A stretch of DNA of 64,000 nt from Gp6-AA40 sp963818645 (lineage in GTDB: Bacteria > Acidobacteriota > Vicinamibacteria > Vicinamibacterales > UBA2999), in contig CAWFTF010000002.1 in NCBI GenBank assembly GCA_963818645.1, positions 1 to 64,000 on the forward strand. The letters run 5' to 3'. Position numbers and translations under genes: made by a program. The notes under the pieces were generated by a model. It did no database searches. It worked only from the letters and a program-made list of their open reading frames with translations, and was not told the DNA's origin. Below, piece by piece: positions 24,587-35,138 of the stretch (its first letter is position 1; every line of letters begins with the position of its first letter).

Positions 24587-25066
24587 ATGGACCTAGACGA
24601 GATCAAAAGGATTCTGGACCTGATGCGCGAGAACGACCTCGCCGAGTTCGAACTCGAGCAGGAGGGCGTCAAGGTCCGGCTGCGCAAGAACAGCGCTCCG
24701 CAGTGGAATAGCCAGGCGCCCGTTGTGCCTGCCGCGGCCTACGCGCCACTTCCGGCTGTTGCGACATCGGCGAGCGCCGGCGAACCGGCCTCTTCTCCGT
24801 TGACGGCGGCGAGCGAAGACGTTGATCTGGCGATTATCAAGTCGCCCATTGTCGGCACGTTCTATCGAGCGCCGGATCCGGAATCCAAGCCCTTCGCCGA
24901 AGTCGGACAGATGGTGAAGACCGGCCAGACGCTCTGCATCATCGAGGCGATGAAGCTCATGAACGAGATCAACGCTGAATGTGATGGTGAAGTCGTGAAG
25001 GTGTACGTGGAGAACGGGCGCGCAGTTCAGTACGGCGAACGGCTGTTCGCCATCAGACCGGCTTGA
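24587..25066 (+). CDS. accB: Biotin carboxyl carrier protein of acetyl-CoA carboxylase
   Basis: Carries biotin between the carboxylase and transferase parts of acetyl-CoA carboxylase, the first step of fatty acid synthesis. The protein has 159 residues: an N-terminal helix region LDEIKRILDLMRENDLAEFELEQEGVKVRL, an Ala/Pro linker (42-75) and a biotinyl domain with EAMKLMNEI, Lys123 being the biotin site. The start lies 40 bp after the peptidase. accC follows after a 116-bp spacer that holds a candidate structured leader. Confidence 0.96.
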   Translation: MDLDEIKRILDLMRENDLAEFELEQEGVKVRLRKNSAPQWNSQAPVVPAAAYAPLPAVATSASAGEPASSPLTAASEDVDLAIIKSPIVGTFYRAPDPESKPFAEVGQMVKTGQTLCIIEAMKLMNEINAECDGEVVKVYVENGRAVQYGERLFAIRPA

Positions 25067-25074
25067 CGGTGGAA

Positions 25075-25180
25075 CTTGCTTGTGTGGGTGATGTTGGGAA
25101 CAGTTGCGTCTGGTGGGACTGACCGCGGTGAGGGGCACTCCTTGCCCGGAGCCCCCGAACACAAGCGAGCAGTAGAGTAA
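25075..25180 (+). ncRNA. Candidate structured leader RNA before accC
   Basis: Closing stem CTTGCTTGTGT (25075-25085) with ACACAAGCGAG (25159-25169), 11 pairs including one G-U, enclosing 73 nt. Near the 5' side is GGGTGATGTTGGGAAC; the 3' side continues CAGTAGAGTAA, 2 nt before the accC ATG. A leader with the same stem, ends and length occurs before sucC (40035-40139). The inner part differs and can form GGGGC / GCCCC pairing. I cannot assign a riboswitch class; a mobile palindromic element is the main alternative. Confidence 0.55.
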
Positions 25181-25182
25181 AC

Positions 25183-26553
25183 ATGTTTAAGAAAATCCTC
25201 ATCGCCAATCGCGGAGAGATCGCGCTGCGAATCATCCATGCGTGCCGCGAGCTGAACATCAAGACGGTCGCTGTCTACTCCGAAGCCGACGAGAACTCGC
25301 TGCACGTTCGCTTTGCCGACGAGGATGTCTGCATCGGACCGCCGCGAAGTGCCGACAGTTACTTGAACGTCCCGGCGATCATCAGCGCCGCCGAGATTAC
25401 GGGCGCCGACGCAATCCATCCCGGTTACGGCTTCCTGTCCGAGAGCGCCTACCTGGCGGAGGTCTGCGAGGCCTGCCACATCCGGTTCATCGGTCCCGAC
25501 CCGAGCGTGATCAAGCTGCTCGGCGATAAAGCGCGCGCGAAGAAGGCGATGAAGAAAGCCGGCGTGCCGATGCTGCCCGGCAGCGACGGTCCGGTCAGCG
25601 GCGAGGAGCACGCGCTCAAGGTCGTCAAGGAAATCGGCTATCCCATCATCGTGAAGGCGGTCGCGGGTGGCGGAGGACGCGGTATGCGCGTCGTCCGATC
25701 GGCTGGCGAACTGGCCAACGCGCTTCGAACGGCAACGCGAGAGGCCGAAGCCGCGTTCGGTAACGGCGACGTCTACATCGAGAAGTACCTCGAGAGCCCG
25801 CGCCACATCGAGTTCCAGATCATCGGCGATCACCACGGCAACGTCGTGCATCTGGGCGAGCGCGAGTGCTCCATCCAGCGCCGCCATCAGAAGCTGATCG
25901 AGGAAGCGCCTTCGCCGGCACTGAGCGACAAGATCCGCAAGAAGATGGGCAGCCTCGTCGTGGATGCCGCCAAGGCGGTCCAGTACACGAACGCCGGGAC
26001 GTTCGAGTTCCTGATGGATAGCGACGGCAAGTTCTATTACATGGAAACCAACACGCGTCTCCAGGTTGAGCACCCGGTGACGGAGATGGTGACCGGGATC
26101 GACATCGTGAAGGAGCAGATCCGCATCGCCGCTGGCGAACGCCTGTCCTTCAAACAGAGCGAGGTCACTTTCACCGGGCACGCCATCGAGTGCCGAGTCA
26201 ACGCTGAAGACCCGGAGACGTTCGCTCCGTCACCCGGTGTGATTCACGCGTTCAGCGCGCCGGGCGGACCTGGCGTCCGCATCGACACCTTCGCGCACTC
26301 AGAGTGCACGGTGACGCCGTACTACGACTCGATGATCGCCAAGATCATCACGTGGGGTCGCGACCGACAGGAGGCGATCGCGCGCATGAAGCGAACGCTC
26401 GACATGACGGTCATCGAGGGCATTCGCACCTCCGTCCCGCTGCATCTCAAGATCCTGAACGAAAAGGACTTCCATGCCGGGCGGCTCAGTACGTCCTTCA
26501 TGGACCGGTTCATGCCGCAGCCCAAGAAAACCAGCCTGGCGGATACGGCCTGA
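25183..26553 (+). CDS. accC: Biotin carboxylase subunit of acetyl-CoA carboxylase
   Basis: ATP-dependent carboxylation of biotin on AccB. The protein has 456 residues with the ATP-grasp layout: MFKKILIANRGEIALRIIHACRE, NVPAIISAAEITGADAIHPGYGFLSE, the glycine-rich loop AVAGGGGRGMRVV, ESPRHIEFQIIGDHHGNVVHLGERECSIQRRHQKLIEEAPSP, ETNTRLQVEHPVTEMVTGIDIV and the C-terminal lid domain. Its end overlaps thiE by 4 bp. Confidence 0.97.
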   Translation: MFKKILIANRGEIALRIIHACRELNIKTVAVYSEADENSLHVRFADEDVCIGPPRSADSYLNVPAIISAAEITGADAIHPGYGFLSESAYLAEVCEACHIRFIGPDPSVIKLLGDKARAKKAMKKAGVPMLPGSDGPVSGEEHALKVVKEIGYPIIVKAVAGGGGRGMRVVRSAGELANALRTATREAEAAFGNGDVYIEKYLESPRHIEFQIIGDHHGNVVHLGERECSIQRRHQKLIEEAPSPALSDKIRKKMGSLVVDAAKAVQYTNAGTFEFLMDSDGKFYYMETNTRLQVEHPVTEMVTGIDIVKEQIRIAAGERLSFKQSEVTFTGHAIECRVNAEDPETFAPSPGVIHAFSAPGGPGVRIDTFAHSECTVTPYYDSMIAKIITWGRDRQEAIARMKRTLDMTVIEGIRTSVPLHLKILNEKDFHAGRLSTSFMDRFMPQPKKTSLADTA

Positions 26554-27179
26554 TCTCCCTGTCCCCGCTCCACGCCATCGTCGACGTCGACGTCGCACAT
26601 CGCGCCGGATGGCGACCGGCGGACCTGGCGCGTGCTTTTATGGACGGGGGAGCTCGGTGCCTCCAGATTCGCGCCAAGGAACTCCCGTCCGGCGCCTTTC
26701 TCGATCTCTGCGACACGATCGCCGGAACGGCGGCGCCTTACGATGCTGCCGTGATCGTCAACGACAGGCCTGATCTCGCGGCGATGTCGCGCGCGGCCGG
26801 CGTGCATGTGGGGCAGGACGATCTTCCGCCGTCGCGGGTGAGAAAATTGCTCGGCGGAGACGCCGTCGTCGGGCTTTCCACGCACACGCCCGCGCAGGTC
26901 GAGGCGGCTCTGCGCGAACCGATCACCTATCTGGCTGTCGGTCCTGTTTTCGCGACGCGCACGAAGGACACTGGTTATCACGCTGTCGGGCTCGAGTTCG
27001 TCTCCGCGGTCGTGCGCATGGCTGGTTCGGTACCCGTCGTCGCGATCGGAGGAATCACGCTCGAAAATGCTCCGTCGGTAATTGCCGCGGGCGCCGCTGC
27101 CGTCGCTGTGATCGGGGACCTGCTCACCTCGCCCGATGTGCGCGGCCGGACGCGTGCCTACCTTCAGGCTCTCGTTTAA
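26550..27179 (+). CDS. thiE: Thiamine-phosphate synthase, non-canonical start
   Basis: Joins HMP-PP and thiazole phosphate to make thiamine phosphate. The TIM-barrel signatures are clear: LHAIVDVD, CLQIRAKELPSG, VIVNDRPDLAAMS, VHVGQDDLPPSRVR, VGLSTHTP, YLAVGPVFATRTKD and VVAIGGITLENAPSVIAAGA. No ATG, GTG or TTG precedes the conserved start in frame; the best candidate is CTG at 26550, overlapping the accC stop as CTGA, so initiation may rely on coupling. A missing base near the accC end is the other explanation. About 209 residues. Confidence 0.88.
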   Translation: MISLSPLHAIVDVDVAHRAGWRPADLARAFMDGGARCLQIRAKELPSGAFLDLCDTIAGTAAPYDAAVIVNDRPDLAAMSRAAGVHVGQDDLPPSRVRKLLGGDAVVGLSTHTPAQVEAALREPITYLAVGPVFATRTKDTGYHAVGLEFVSAVVRMAGSVPVVAIGGITLENAPSVIAAGAAAVAVIGDLLTSPDVRGRTRAYLQALV

Positions 27180-27180
27180 C

Positions 27181-27203
27181 ATCGCATATAGTCGCAATGC
27201 GAT
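27181..27203. promoter_or_regulatory. Inverted repeat between thiE and permease gene
   Basis: Perfect 7-bp repeat ATCGCAT / ATGCGAT with a 9-nt centre, directly after the thiE stop and 46 bp before the permease start. No T-run follows, so an operator is more likely than a terminator. Confidence 0.3.
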
Positions 27204-27248
27204 CCGGTCCTGAGACACCAGCGCCGCTGGAAACTGAGAGGGGAGACT

Positions 27249-28712
27249 GTGGCTGGCTCACTGTTTAGAACCAAGTCGATCGACCGGCTGATGGCCGAAG
27301 CGGAGTCAGGTGGTGACCGAACGCTGAAGCGCACACTCGGGGGATGGCAGCTGATAGCGCTCGGGATCGGCGCGATCATCGGCGCCGGTCTCTTCGTGCG
27401 GACGGCGGCCGCCATCGCAGAGCGAGCGGGCCCCGCCGTGACACTGGCATTCCTGGTGGCGGCAGTCGGCTGTCTGTTTGCCGGCCTCTGCTACGCGGAG
27501 TTCGCGTCGATGATCCCGATCGCAGGCAGCGCGTACACATATTCGTACGCCACGATGGGTGAATTCGTCGCCTGGATCATCGGCTGGGACCTGGTGCTCG
27601 AATACGCAGTCGGAGCCGCGACGGTCGCCATCGCCTGGAGCGAGTATTTCAACCGAGTTCTCGAATTCGTCGGGATGAGCGTTCCCTACGAATGGCGGCA
27701 TGGGCCGTGGGAGTCAGCCGGCGGCGTCCAGGGGATCATGAACATCCCCGCCATCGTGATCCTCGCAATCCTGTCGGCGCTCCTGATCCGAGGGACGAGC
27801 GAGTCAGCTTTCGTCAACAGCATCATCGTGATCACGAAGGTCACCATCGTGTTGATGGTGATCGCGATCGGATGGGGCTTCATCAACCCGGCCAATCACA
27901 CGCCGTTCATCCCTCCGCCGGTGCCTTACACGACGGCCCAGGGAGTCACGCACACATACGGCGGCCTGATGGGGATTCTCGGTGCGGCCGGCGTCGTCTT
28001 CTTTGCTTTCATCGGGTTCGATGCCGTGTCCACGGCGGCGCAAGAGACGAAGAATCCGAAACGCGACATGCCGTTCGGCATCCTTGGATCCCTCGTTGTC
28101 TGCACAATCCTCTACGTCCTTTTCTCTTACGTGCTCAGCGGCGTTGCGACGGTCGAAGACTTTCGTACCGCCGGTCGGGAAGCCTCGGTTGCGTTCGCGA
28201 TCAGCAAGTACATGACCGGCTACGAGTGGCTGTCGCAGTTTGTCACCATCGCGATCCTCGCCGGATTCTCGTCTGTCATTCTCGTCATGCTGCTGGGCCA
28301 ATCGCGCGTCTTCTACGCGATGAGCCAGGACGGGCTCGTGCCGAAGGTGTTCTCCGAAGTTCACCCCCGCTTCCAGACACCGTGGAAGTCGAACGTCCTG
28401 TTCTTCGTGCTTACCGGGCTCTTCGCGGCGTTCATTCCCGGCGACATCGTCGGTGAGATGACCAGCATCGGGACGTTGTTCGCCTTCATGCTCGTGTGCG
28501 CGGGCGTCTGGATCATGCGCGTCAGGCGGCCGGATATCCCGCGCAGCTTTACGGTGCCGGCGCTGCCGCTGGTGGCGACACTCGGCATCCTCGTCTGCGG
28601 TGCGATGATCTACGGGCTGGGCTGGACCAACTGGTTACGGCTGATCGCGTGGCTGATCATCGGCCTGGTGTTCTATTTCGGATATGCCCGACGGCACAGT
28701 CGGCTGGCGTAA
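27249..28712 (+). CDS. Amino acid permease, APC family (cationic amino acid transporter type)
   Basis: Inner-membrane transporter of 487 residues with about 12-14 hydrophobic helices. Family signatures: LGGWQLIALGIGAIIGAGLFVRT at helix 1, CYAEFASMIPIAGSAYTYSYATMGEFVAWIIGWDLVLEYAVG at helix 3, and FFAFIGFDAVSTAAQETKNPKRDMPFGI. These fit the CAT/YfnA branch of the APC superfamily. GTG start with GGGGAG upstream. Substrate not determinable. Confidence 0.9.
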   Translation: MAGSLFRTKSIDRLMAEAESGGDRTLKRTLGGWQLIALGIGAIIGAGLFVRTAAAIAERAGPAVTLAFLVAAVGCLFAGLCYAEFASMIPIAGSAYTYSYATMGEFVAWIIGWDLVLEYAVGAATVAIAWSEYFNRVLEFVGMSVPYEWRHGPWESAGGVQGIMNIPAIVILAILSALLIRGTSESAFVNSIIVITKVTIVLMVIAIGWGFINPANHTPFIPPPVPYTTAQGVTHTYGGLMGILGAAGVVFFAFIGFDAVSTAAQETKNPKRDMPFGILGSLVVCTILYVLFSYVLSGVATVEDFRTAGREASVAFAISKYMTGYEWLSQFVTIAILAGFSSVILVMLLGQSRVFYAMSQDGLVPKVFSEVHPRFQTPWKSNVLFFVLTGLFAAFIPGDIVGEMTSIGTLFAFMLVCAGVWIMRVRRPDIPRSFTVPALPLVATLGILVCGAMIYGLGWTNWLRLIAWLIIGLVFYFGYARRHSRLA

Positions 28713-28729
28713 CTCTTTCGTGGAGACCT

Positions 28730-29659
28730 ATGACCGCACGGGTACTGGACGGACAGGCGCTCGCAACGCGCATGCAAGAGGAGATCAAGCCGCAGGTCGC
28801 GGAGTTCGTGGCGAAGCATGGCCGCCCGCCCGGGCTCGGCATCGTGCTCGTCGGTAACGATGCGGCGTCGCAGGTTTACGTTCGAAACAAGGTGAAGGCT
28901 GGCGGCGACGTTGGGTTCAGGGTCGATCTTGAACGCATGCCGGAAACGTCCACGCTCGCCGATGTCCTGGCATTGGTCGATCGGCTCAACAAGAGCCCTG
29001 CTATCGACGGCATTCTCGTGCAGTCGCCGTTGCCGAAGGTGATGGGCGCCGGCGCACAACAGCAGGTCTTCGACACGATCGCGGCAGACAAGGACGTGGA
29101 CGGGTTCAGCGCAGAGAGCGTCGGGTTGCTCTCGCAGAACCGTCCGAAGCTCGTTGCCTGTACGCCTGCAGGCGTCATCGAATTGCTCGAGCGCGAGAAG
29201 ATTCCGATTCGTGGGCGCCACGCCGTGGTCATTGGCCGCAGCGACATCGTTGGCAAGCCGATGGCGCTTCTGCTTTTGCACCGTGATGCGACGGTCACCA
29301 TCTGCCATTCACGGACGCCGGATCTGCCATCCGTGTGCCGTCAGGCTGACATCCTGGTGGCCGCGGTCGGCCGAGCGGGACTCGTCACGAAGGACTTCGT
29401 GAAACCGGGCGCGGCTGTCATTGACGTCGGGATGAATCGCGTCACTGATCCGGCAATTGCCGCGCAGTTGTTTCCGGCTGGTCATAAGCGGCTTACGTCG
29501 TTTCAGTCGAAGGGTTCGGTGCTCGTCGGAGACGTGCACCCCGAGGTATGGGATGTCGCCGGCGCGCTGACGCCGGTACCTGGTGGCGTCGGGCCGCTGA
29601 CGATCACGATGCTGATGATGAACACGCTGCGCGCGGCGCAAGACCGCGTAGCTCGCTAG
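28730..29659 (+). CDS. folD: Methylenetetrahydrofolate dehydrogenase/cyclohydrolase
   Basis: Bifunctional folate enzyme interconverting methylene-, methenyl- and 10-formyl-THF. The protein has 309 residues, with catalytic Lys in YVRNK, GILVQSPLPK, DKDVDGFSAESVGLL, CTPAGVIELLE, the NADP loop VVIGRSDIVGKPMALLLL, ATVTICHSRT and PVPGGVGPLTITMLMMNT. I start it at ATG 28730, 17 bp after the permease gene; longer in-frame reading is antisense-free but not protein-like. Confidence 0.96.
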   Translation: MTARVLDGQALATRMQEEIKPQVAEFVAKHGRPPGLGIVLVGNDAASQVYVRNKVKAGGDVGFRVDLERMPETSTLADVLALVDRLNKSPAIDGILVQSPLPKVMGAGAQQQVFDTIAADKDVDGFSAESVGLLSQNRPKLVACTPAGVIELLEREKIPIRGRHAVVIGRSDIVGKPMALLLLHRDATVTICHSRTPDLPSVCRQADILVAAVGRAGLVTKDFVKPGAAVIDVGMNRVTDPAIAAQLFPAGHKRLTSFQSKGSVLVGDVHPEVWDVAGALTPVPGGVGPLTITMLMMNTLRAAQDRVAR

Positions 29660-29679
29660 TTGCGTTACTCGGTTACCAA

Positions 29680-29708
29680 GGACCGAGGACTGAGGACTGA
29701 AAGACCGA
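29680..29708. repeat. Heptamer repeat, folD-coaE spacer
   Basis: Units of seven: GGACCGA, GGACTGA, GGACTGA, then AAGACCGA. Same family as the CTCAGTC block at 39899 and the tsf-rpsB spacer. It lies between convergent genes. Confidence 0.65.
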
Positions 29709-29709
29709 C

Positions 29710-30309
29710 TTAGCTCGGTCTCGCCAGGCGTTCGAGCGTTTCGAGCACCTGGCGCTTCGTGTCATCCATCGCCCCGTCGGTCCAGATCGCGTAGTTCGCG
29801 CGACGGACTTTCTCTTCCGTCGATAGTTGCGCAGCGATTCGCTGCCTGGCCTGCAGTTCGCTCAAGCCGTCACGAGCCATCACGCGCCGCAGTTGTTCAT
29901 CGGCGGCGCATGCGGTCGTGATGACGATGTCGAAGTCGCGTTCTCGTCCGGTCTCGTAGACCAGCGGGATGACAGCGATCGCCAGGCGATGGCCTTCGCG
30001 TTCCGTCGCCGCCAGCCAGGTGTTGATCGCGGCCTGCACGGCTGGGTGCACGATCCGTTCGAGGTCGCGACGGGAGCTCTCGTCTGCAAACACAATCGCC
30101 CCGAGCTTGCTCCGATCGAGCTCGTGACGATCGTCGAGGATTTCCGATCCGAAGCGCGCGAGGATGGCGGCCAGGGCCGGAGTGCCGGGCGCGACTGCTG
30201 CTCTTGCCAACAAATCCGCATCGACGGTTGGCACTCCAAGGCGCTCGAACTCGGCGCGGACGACGCTCTTGCCCGTGGCGATGCCGCCGGTCAGAGCGAT
30301 GCGCTTCAT
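29710..30309 (-). CDS. coaE: Dephospho-CoA kinase
   Basis: Last step of coenzyme A synthesis. The protein has 199 residues: P-loop RIALTGGIATGKSVV at the start, DADLLARAAVAPG, the lid region HPAVQAAINTWL and IPLVYETGRERDFDIVITTACAADEQLRRVMARDGLSELQARQRIAAQL. ATG 30309 overlaps the lapB stop (ATGA). Final gene of the minus-strand kdsB-pyrG-kdsA-kdsD-lapB-coaE run. Confidence 0.95.
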   Translation of the reverse strand: MKRIALTGGIATGKSVVRAEFERLGVPTVDADLLARAAVAPGTPALAAILARFGSEILDDRHELDRSKLGAIVFADESSRRDLERIVHPAVQAAINTWLAATEREGHRLAIAVIPLVYETGRERDFDIVITTACAADEQLRRVMARDGLSELQARQRIAAQLSTEEKVRRANYAIWTDGAMDDTKRQVLETLERLARPS

Positions 30310-31523
30310 CCCCCTAACTCCGCGGTGACAGCGTCTTTCGCCGGTGACAGGCGCTCTTCCACGAACGTGTTCCACTCGTGGCACTGCGGGCATTGCCAGA
30401 GCAACTCCGTGCTTCGATACCGGCAACTCACGCAGATATGCGGATCCAGATAGAACACTGCGCTTCGCGTGAGCTGCATGTACTCCTGGACCAGGGCCGG
30501 ATCCAGGTTCAGCGCGAGCAGCGCCTGCCACAGTTCCTGGTGAATGGTGAGGCCGTGCGGATTGTGCGGCAACGCTGCGAGCAGAAGGTCGAACGCCTTG
30601 CGATGACGGCCAGACGCAGCTAGGTGCCGCGACAGCACCAGTCGTGTCCGCCAGTCCTGCGGATTCTGATCGATGAGTCGCTGACAGAGTTCGGCGAATC
30701 GATGGGGCGTGCCTGCCCGTTGGTACGCCCGCTCCAGGCGATCGAGCGCGAGATACGCGCGCTCCGGCACCGTCTGCAGGAGTCTCTCCCAGGCCTCCAC
30801 CGCCGCGGCGGCCTGACCCATTCGCTCGCGCGCGTCACCGAGGTTGAGATACGCCGGCGCCGTCCGCTTGTCGATGTCGATGGCCGCCTCGAACGTTTTT
30901 GCGGCGGCGGCATCCTCAGCACGCATCTGCGACTCGCCGACCTCGTTGCGGAGAAACCCGAGAATCTGGCTGTTGGACTCCTGCTTGTCGTCGTCGATGG
31001 CCGCGATCTGCTCGCGGACGGCAGCGGCTTCTACCCATTGCCGCTGGTCTTCGTACAGCTTCTGCAGGTTCACGAATGCATAGCGATTCCGCGGATCCAG
31101 GCGGACGACTTCCAGGAACGTCTCGAGCGCGCGGTCGATGAAGCCACCGTGTTTGTAGTCGAGGCCCAGGCAGAGCAGCACATGCGCGTGCTCGATCGGC
31201 CTCAGGTCCGGACGCTGCAGCAGCCCCTGATGGACGGTAATCGCCCGGCCAACCTGTCCCTTCTGTCGATACAGGTTGCCCAGAATCATCTGGATCTCGA
31301 GCGCGTCGGTATCGGTGCTGGTGGCGCGCGTGAGTTCGTCGACAGCTTGATCGATATGGTTGTCGACCAGGCAGTTGAGCCCGAGCATGTAGTGAGGCGT
31401 CTCGCGCAGCCGCCGTCGGTCGATCCAACGGCCGTCGCGCAGCTTGTAGCGCTCCCAGGCTTTACCTGCGACGAGGCCCAGCAGCAGCGCAAGCAGCACA
31501 GCAAGCAGGGCGTAATCACTCAT
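30306..31523 (-). CDS. lapB: LPS assembly regulator LapB (YciM), TPR protein with rubredoxin-like metal site
   Basis: Inner-membrane-anchored protein that tunes LPS synthesis by presenting LpxC to FtsH in enterobacteria. The protein has 405 residues: N-terminal helix (YALLAVLLALLLGLVAG), about nine TPR units, and a C-terminal rubredoxin-like knuckle pair CVSCRYRS / CPQCHEW. Its presence beside three Kdo genes supports an LPS role here. It overlaps coaE by 4 bp and follows kdsD closely. Confidence 0.93.
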   Translation of the reverse strand: MSDYALLAVLLALLLGLVAGKAWERYKLRDGRWIDRRRLRETPHYMLGLNCLVDNHIDQAVDELTRATSTDTDALEIQMILGNLYRQKGQVGRAITVHQGLLQRPDLRPIEHAHVLLCLGLDYKHGGFIDRALETFLEVVRLDPRNRYAFVNLQKLYEDQRQWVEAAAVREQIAAIDDDKQESNSQILGFLRNEVGESQMRAEDAAAAKTFEAAIDIDKRTAPAYLNLGDARERMGQAAAAVEAWERLLQTVPERAYLALDRLERAYQRAGTPHRFAELCQRLIDQNPQDWRTRLVLSRHLAASGRHRKAFDLLLAALPHNPHGLTIHQELWQALLALNLDPALVQEYMQLTRSAVFYLDPHICVSCRYRSTELLWQCPQCHEWNTFVEERLSPAKDAVTAELGG

Positions 31524-31530
31524 GGCAGCT

Positions 31531-32519
31531 TTAGAACATCTCGGTGCGCCACAGGTGATGCAGGTGCACGACGCCTTGGACTCGCTGCCCGCCGTCGACG
31601 ACGACGATGGATGTGATCTTGCGGCGCTCGAGGACCAACAGCGCTTCGGCCGCCAGGGTGTCGCGCCGGATGGTGACTGGATTGCGCGTCATCACGTCGC
31701 CGGCTTTGCGATCGAGCAGATTGGTGGTCCCCGTCATATGACGACGGAGGTCGCCGTCGGTGATGATGCCCGACGAGGGCGCCCGTTCTCGTCCACGACG
31801 CACGTCATGCCGAGGCCCTTGCTCGAGATCTCGTAGATGACTTGCGGGATCGGCGTGCTGGCGCTGACGATGGGCGCCTGGTCGCCGCCCTGCATCAGTT
31901 GTTCTGCCCGCATCAATTGCTTGCCCAGTTTCCCGCCCGGGTGCAGGCTCGCGAAGTGCTCCTGGCTGAATCCCTTCGCCACGAGCAGCGTCATGGCGAG
32001 CGCGTCGCCGAGCGCGAGGGCCGCCGTCGTACTCGCAGTCGGCACCAGGTTCATCGGGCACGCCTCCTCAGAGACGCGACAGTCGAGCGCCACGTCCGCG
32101 GCCTGGGCAAGAGTCGAGCGGCAGTCGCCCGTGATGGCGATCAGGCTGGCGCCCAGTCTCTTGATCGTCTCGAGAAGCCGCAGCAGTTCATCGGTCTCGC
32201 CGCTGTAGGACAACGCGATGATCACGTCCTGCGACTGCAGGACGCCGAGATCTCCGTGAATCGCTTCGGCGGGGTGGAGAAAGAACGCCGGTGTGCCGGT
32301 GCTCGACAGCGTCGCGGCAATCTTGCGGCAGATGATGCCGGACTTGCCCATGCCGGTCACGATCACGCGACCTTTGCATTCGAGCAGCAGGCGTACGGCG
32401 TGTTCGAACGGCTGGCCCAGCCGATCGACGAGCGCCAGAATGGCGGCCGCTTCCGTCTGGAGCACCTTGCGCGCGAGTGTCAGATCGACCCGGGGCGGTG
32501 CAACCACGTCGTCACTCAC
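31531..32519 (-). CDS. kdsD: D-arabinose 5-phosphate isomerase with CBS pair (frameshift)
   Basis: Converts ribulose 5-phosphate to arabinose 5-phosphate for Kdo. The SIS domain is clear: RVIVTGMGKSGIICRKIAATLSSTGTPAFFLHPAEAIHGDLG, ALSYSGETDELLRLL, and the HPGGKLGKQL segment. Two CBS units follow: IPQVIYEISSKGLGMTCVVDENGR in the first frame and SSGIITDGDLRRHM to TSIVVVDGGQRVQGVVHLHHLW in the second. The frame breaks at about 31778 in a short C/G run where one base is missing. About 329 residues when corrected. It overlaps the kdsA stop. Confidence 0.9.
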
Positions 32520-33382
32520 ATCGTTACCCCGTGTGATACGCGCGGCTTCGATGGTGGCGCCGGCAGGTTGCGCGCCGCAGCGTCAATCCGAGTGAGCTTC
32601 AGCATCAAGGCTTCGAGCTTGTCCAGGCGAAGCGCGTTTGCGGCATCGCTCTTGGCGCGTCCGGGCTCTTCGTGCACTTCCATGAACACCGCATCGACGC
32701 CAGCGCCCACTCCTGCCGATGCGAGCGGTTCGATGTACTCAGCGAGTCCGGCTGTGACGCCGTCGCCGGCACCAGGTAGTTGCAGGCTGTGCGTGACGTC
32801 GAAGACGACCGGGTAGCCGAGTTCCCGAAGCATCGGGAAGGCGCGCATGTCCACCACGAGGTTGTTGTAGCCGAAGCTGACGCCACGCTCCGTCACGAGG
32901 ACCGAAGGATTGCCTTCGGCCGTGATTTTGTCCACCACATGCTTGATGTCGCGGGGGGCAAGGAACTGTCCCTTCTTGACGTTCACCGCTTTGCCCGTGC
33001 GCGCCGCCGCAACCAGGAGATCGGTCTGGCGCGAGAGGAACGCCGGGATCTGCAGCACGTCCACGACTTGCGCGGCGACGGCTGCGTGAGCAGGCTCGTG
33101 GATGTCGGTCAGGATCGGCAGGCCAGTCTTGACCTTGATGTCAGCAAGCACCCGTAAGCCTTCGTCGAGCCCCGGGCCGCGGAATGAATGCCGCGACGTG
33201 CGATTGGCCTTGTCGTACGACGCCTTGAAGACGACGCCGAGACGCGTCCGCGCGGCGATTTCGCGAATCGCCATCGCCATCTCCATCGCGTGCGACGCGC
33301 TTTCGATCACGCACGGGCCGACGATGAAGGCGAGCGGGCTCCCGCCGCCGATGGTGAGTGTCCCGACCGAGACCGGCGTCAC
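32516..33382 (-). CDS. kdsA: 3-deoxy-D-manno-octulosonate 8-phosphate synthase
   Basis: Condenses PEP with arabinose 5-phosphate to give Kdo8P for lipid A-core. The protein has 288 residues: FIVGPCVIESASHAMEMA, VFKASYDKANRTSRHSFRGPGLDEGLRVL, LPILTDIHEPAHAAVAAQVVDVLQIPAFLSRQTDLLVAAARTGKAVNVKKGQFLAPRD and ERGVSFGYNNLVVDMRAFP. The Cys in GPCVIES is retained near the N-terminus, though the metal-type Cys/Asn position (here Asn in KANRTS) suggests the metal-independent class. Confidence 0.95.
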   Translation of the reverse strand: MTPVSVGTLTIGGGSPLAFIVGPCVIESASHAMEMAMAIREIAARTRLGVVFKASYDKANRTSRHSFRGPGLDEGLRVLADIKVKTGLPILTDIHEPAHAAVAAQVVDVLQIPAFLSRQTDLLVAAARTGKAVNVKKGQFLAPRDIKHVVDKITAEGNPSVLVTERGVSFGYNNLVVDMRAFPMLRELGYPVVFDVTHSLQLPGAGDGVTAGLAEYIEPLASAGVGAGVDAVFMEVHEEPGRAKSDAANALRLDKLEALMLKLTRIDAAARNLPAPPSKPRVSHGVTM

Positions 33383-33408
33383 AGCTCTATTCTAGTGATC
33401 TTTGATAA

Positions 33409-33473
33409 CCCCCAAGACCCAACTCCCAATTCCCAACGTTCAAGGTTGGAGGTTGGGAGTTGGACGTTGGGAG

Positions 33474-33476
<3 letters not shown>
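33409..33476. repeat. Heptamer-period inverted repeat, kdsA-pyrG spacer
   Basis: ACTCCCAATTCCCAA on the left faces TTGGAGGTTGGGAGTTGGACGTTGGGAGTT on the right, based on the 7-mer TTGGGAG. The block ends at the pyrG stop codon. Confidence 0.7.
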
Positions 33477-35132
<1,656 letters not shown>

Positions 35133-35138
35133 GCCACC

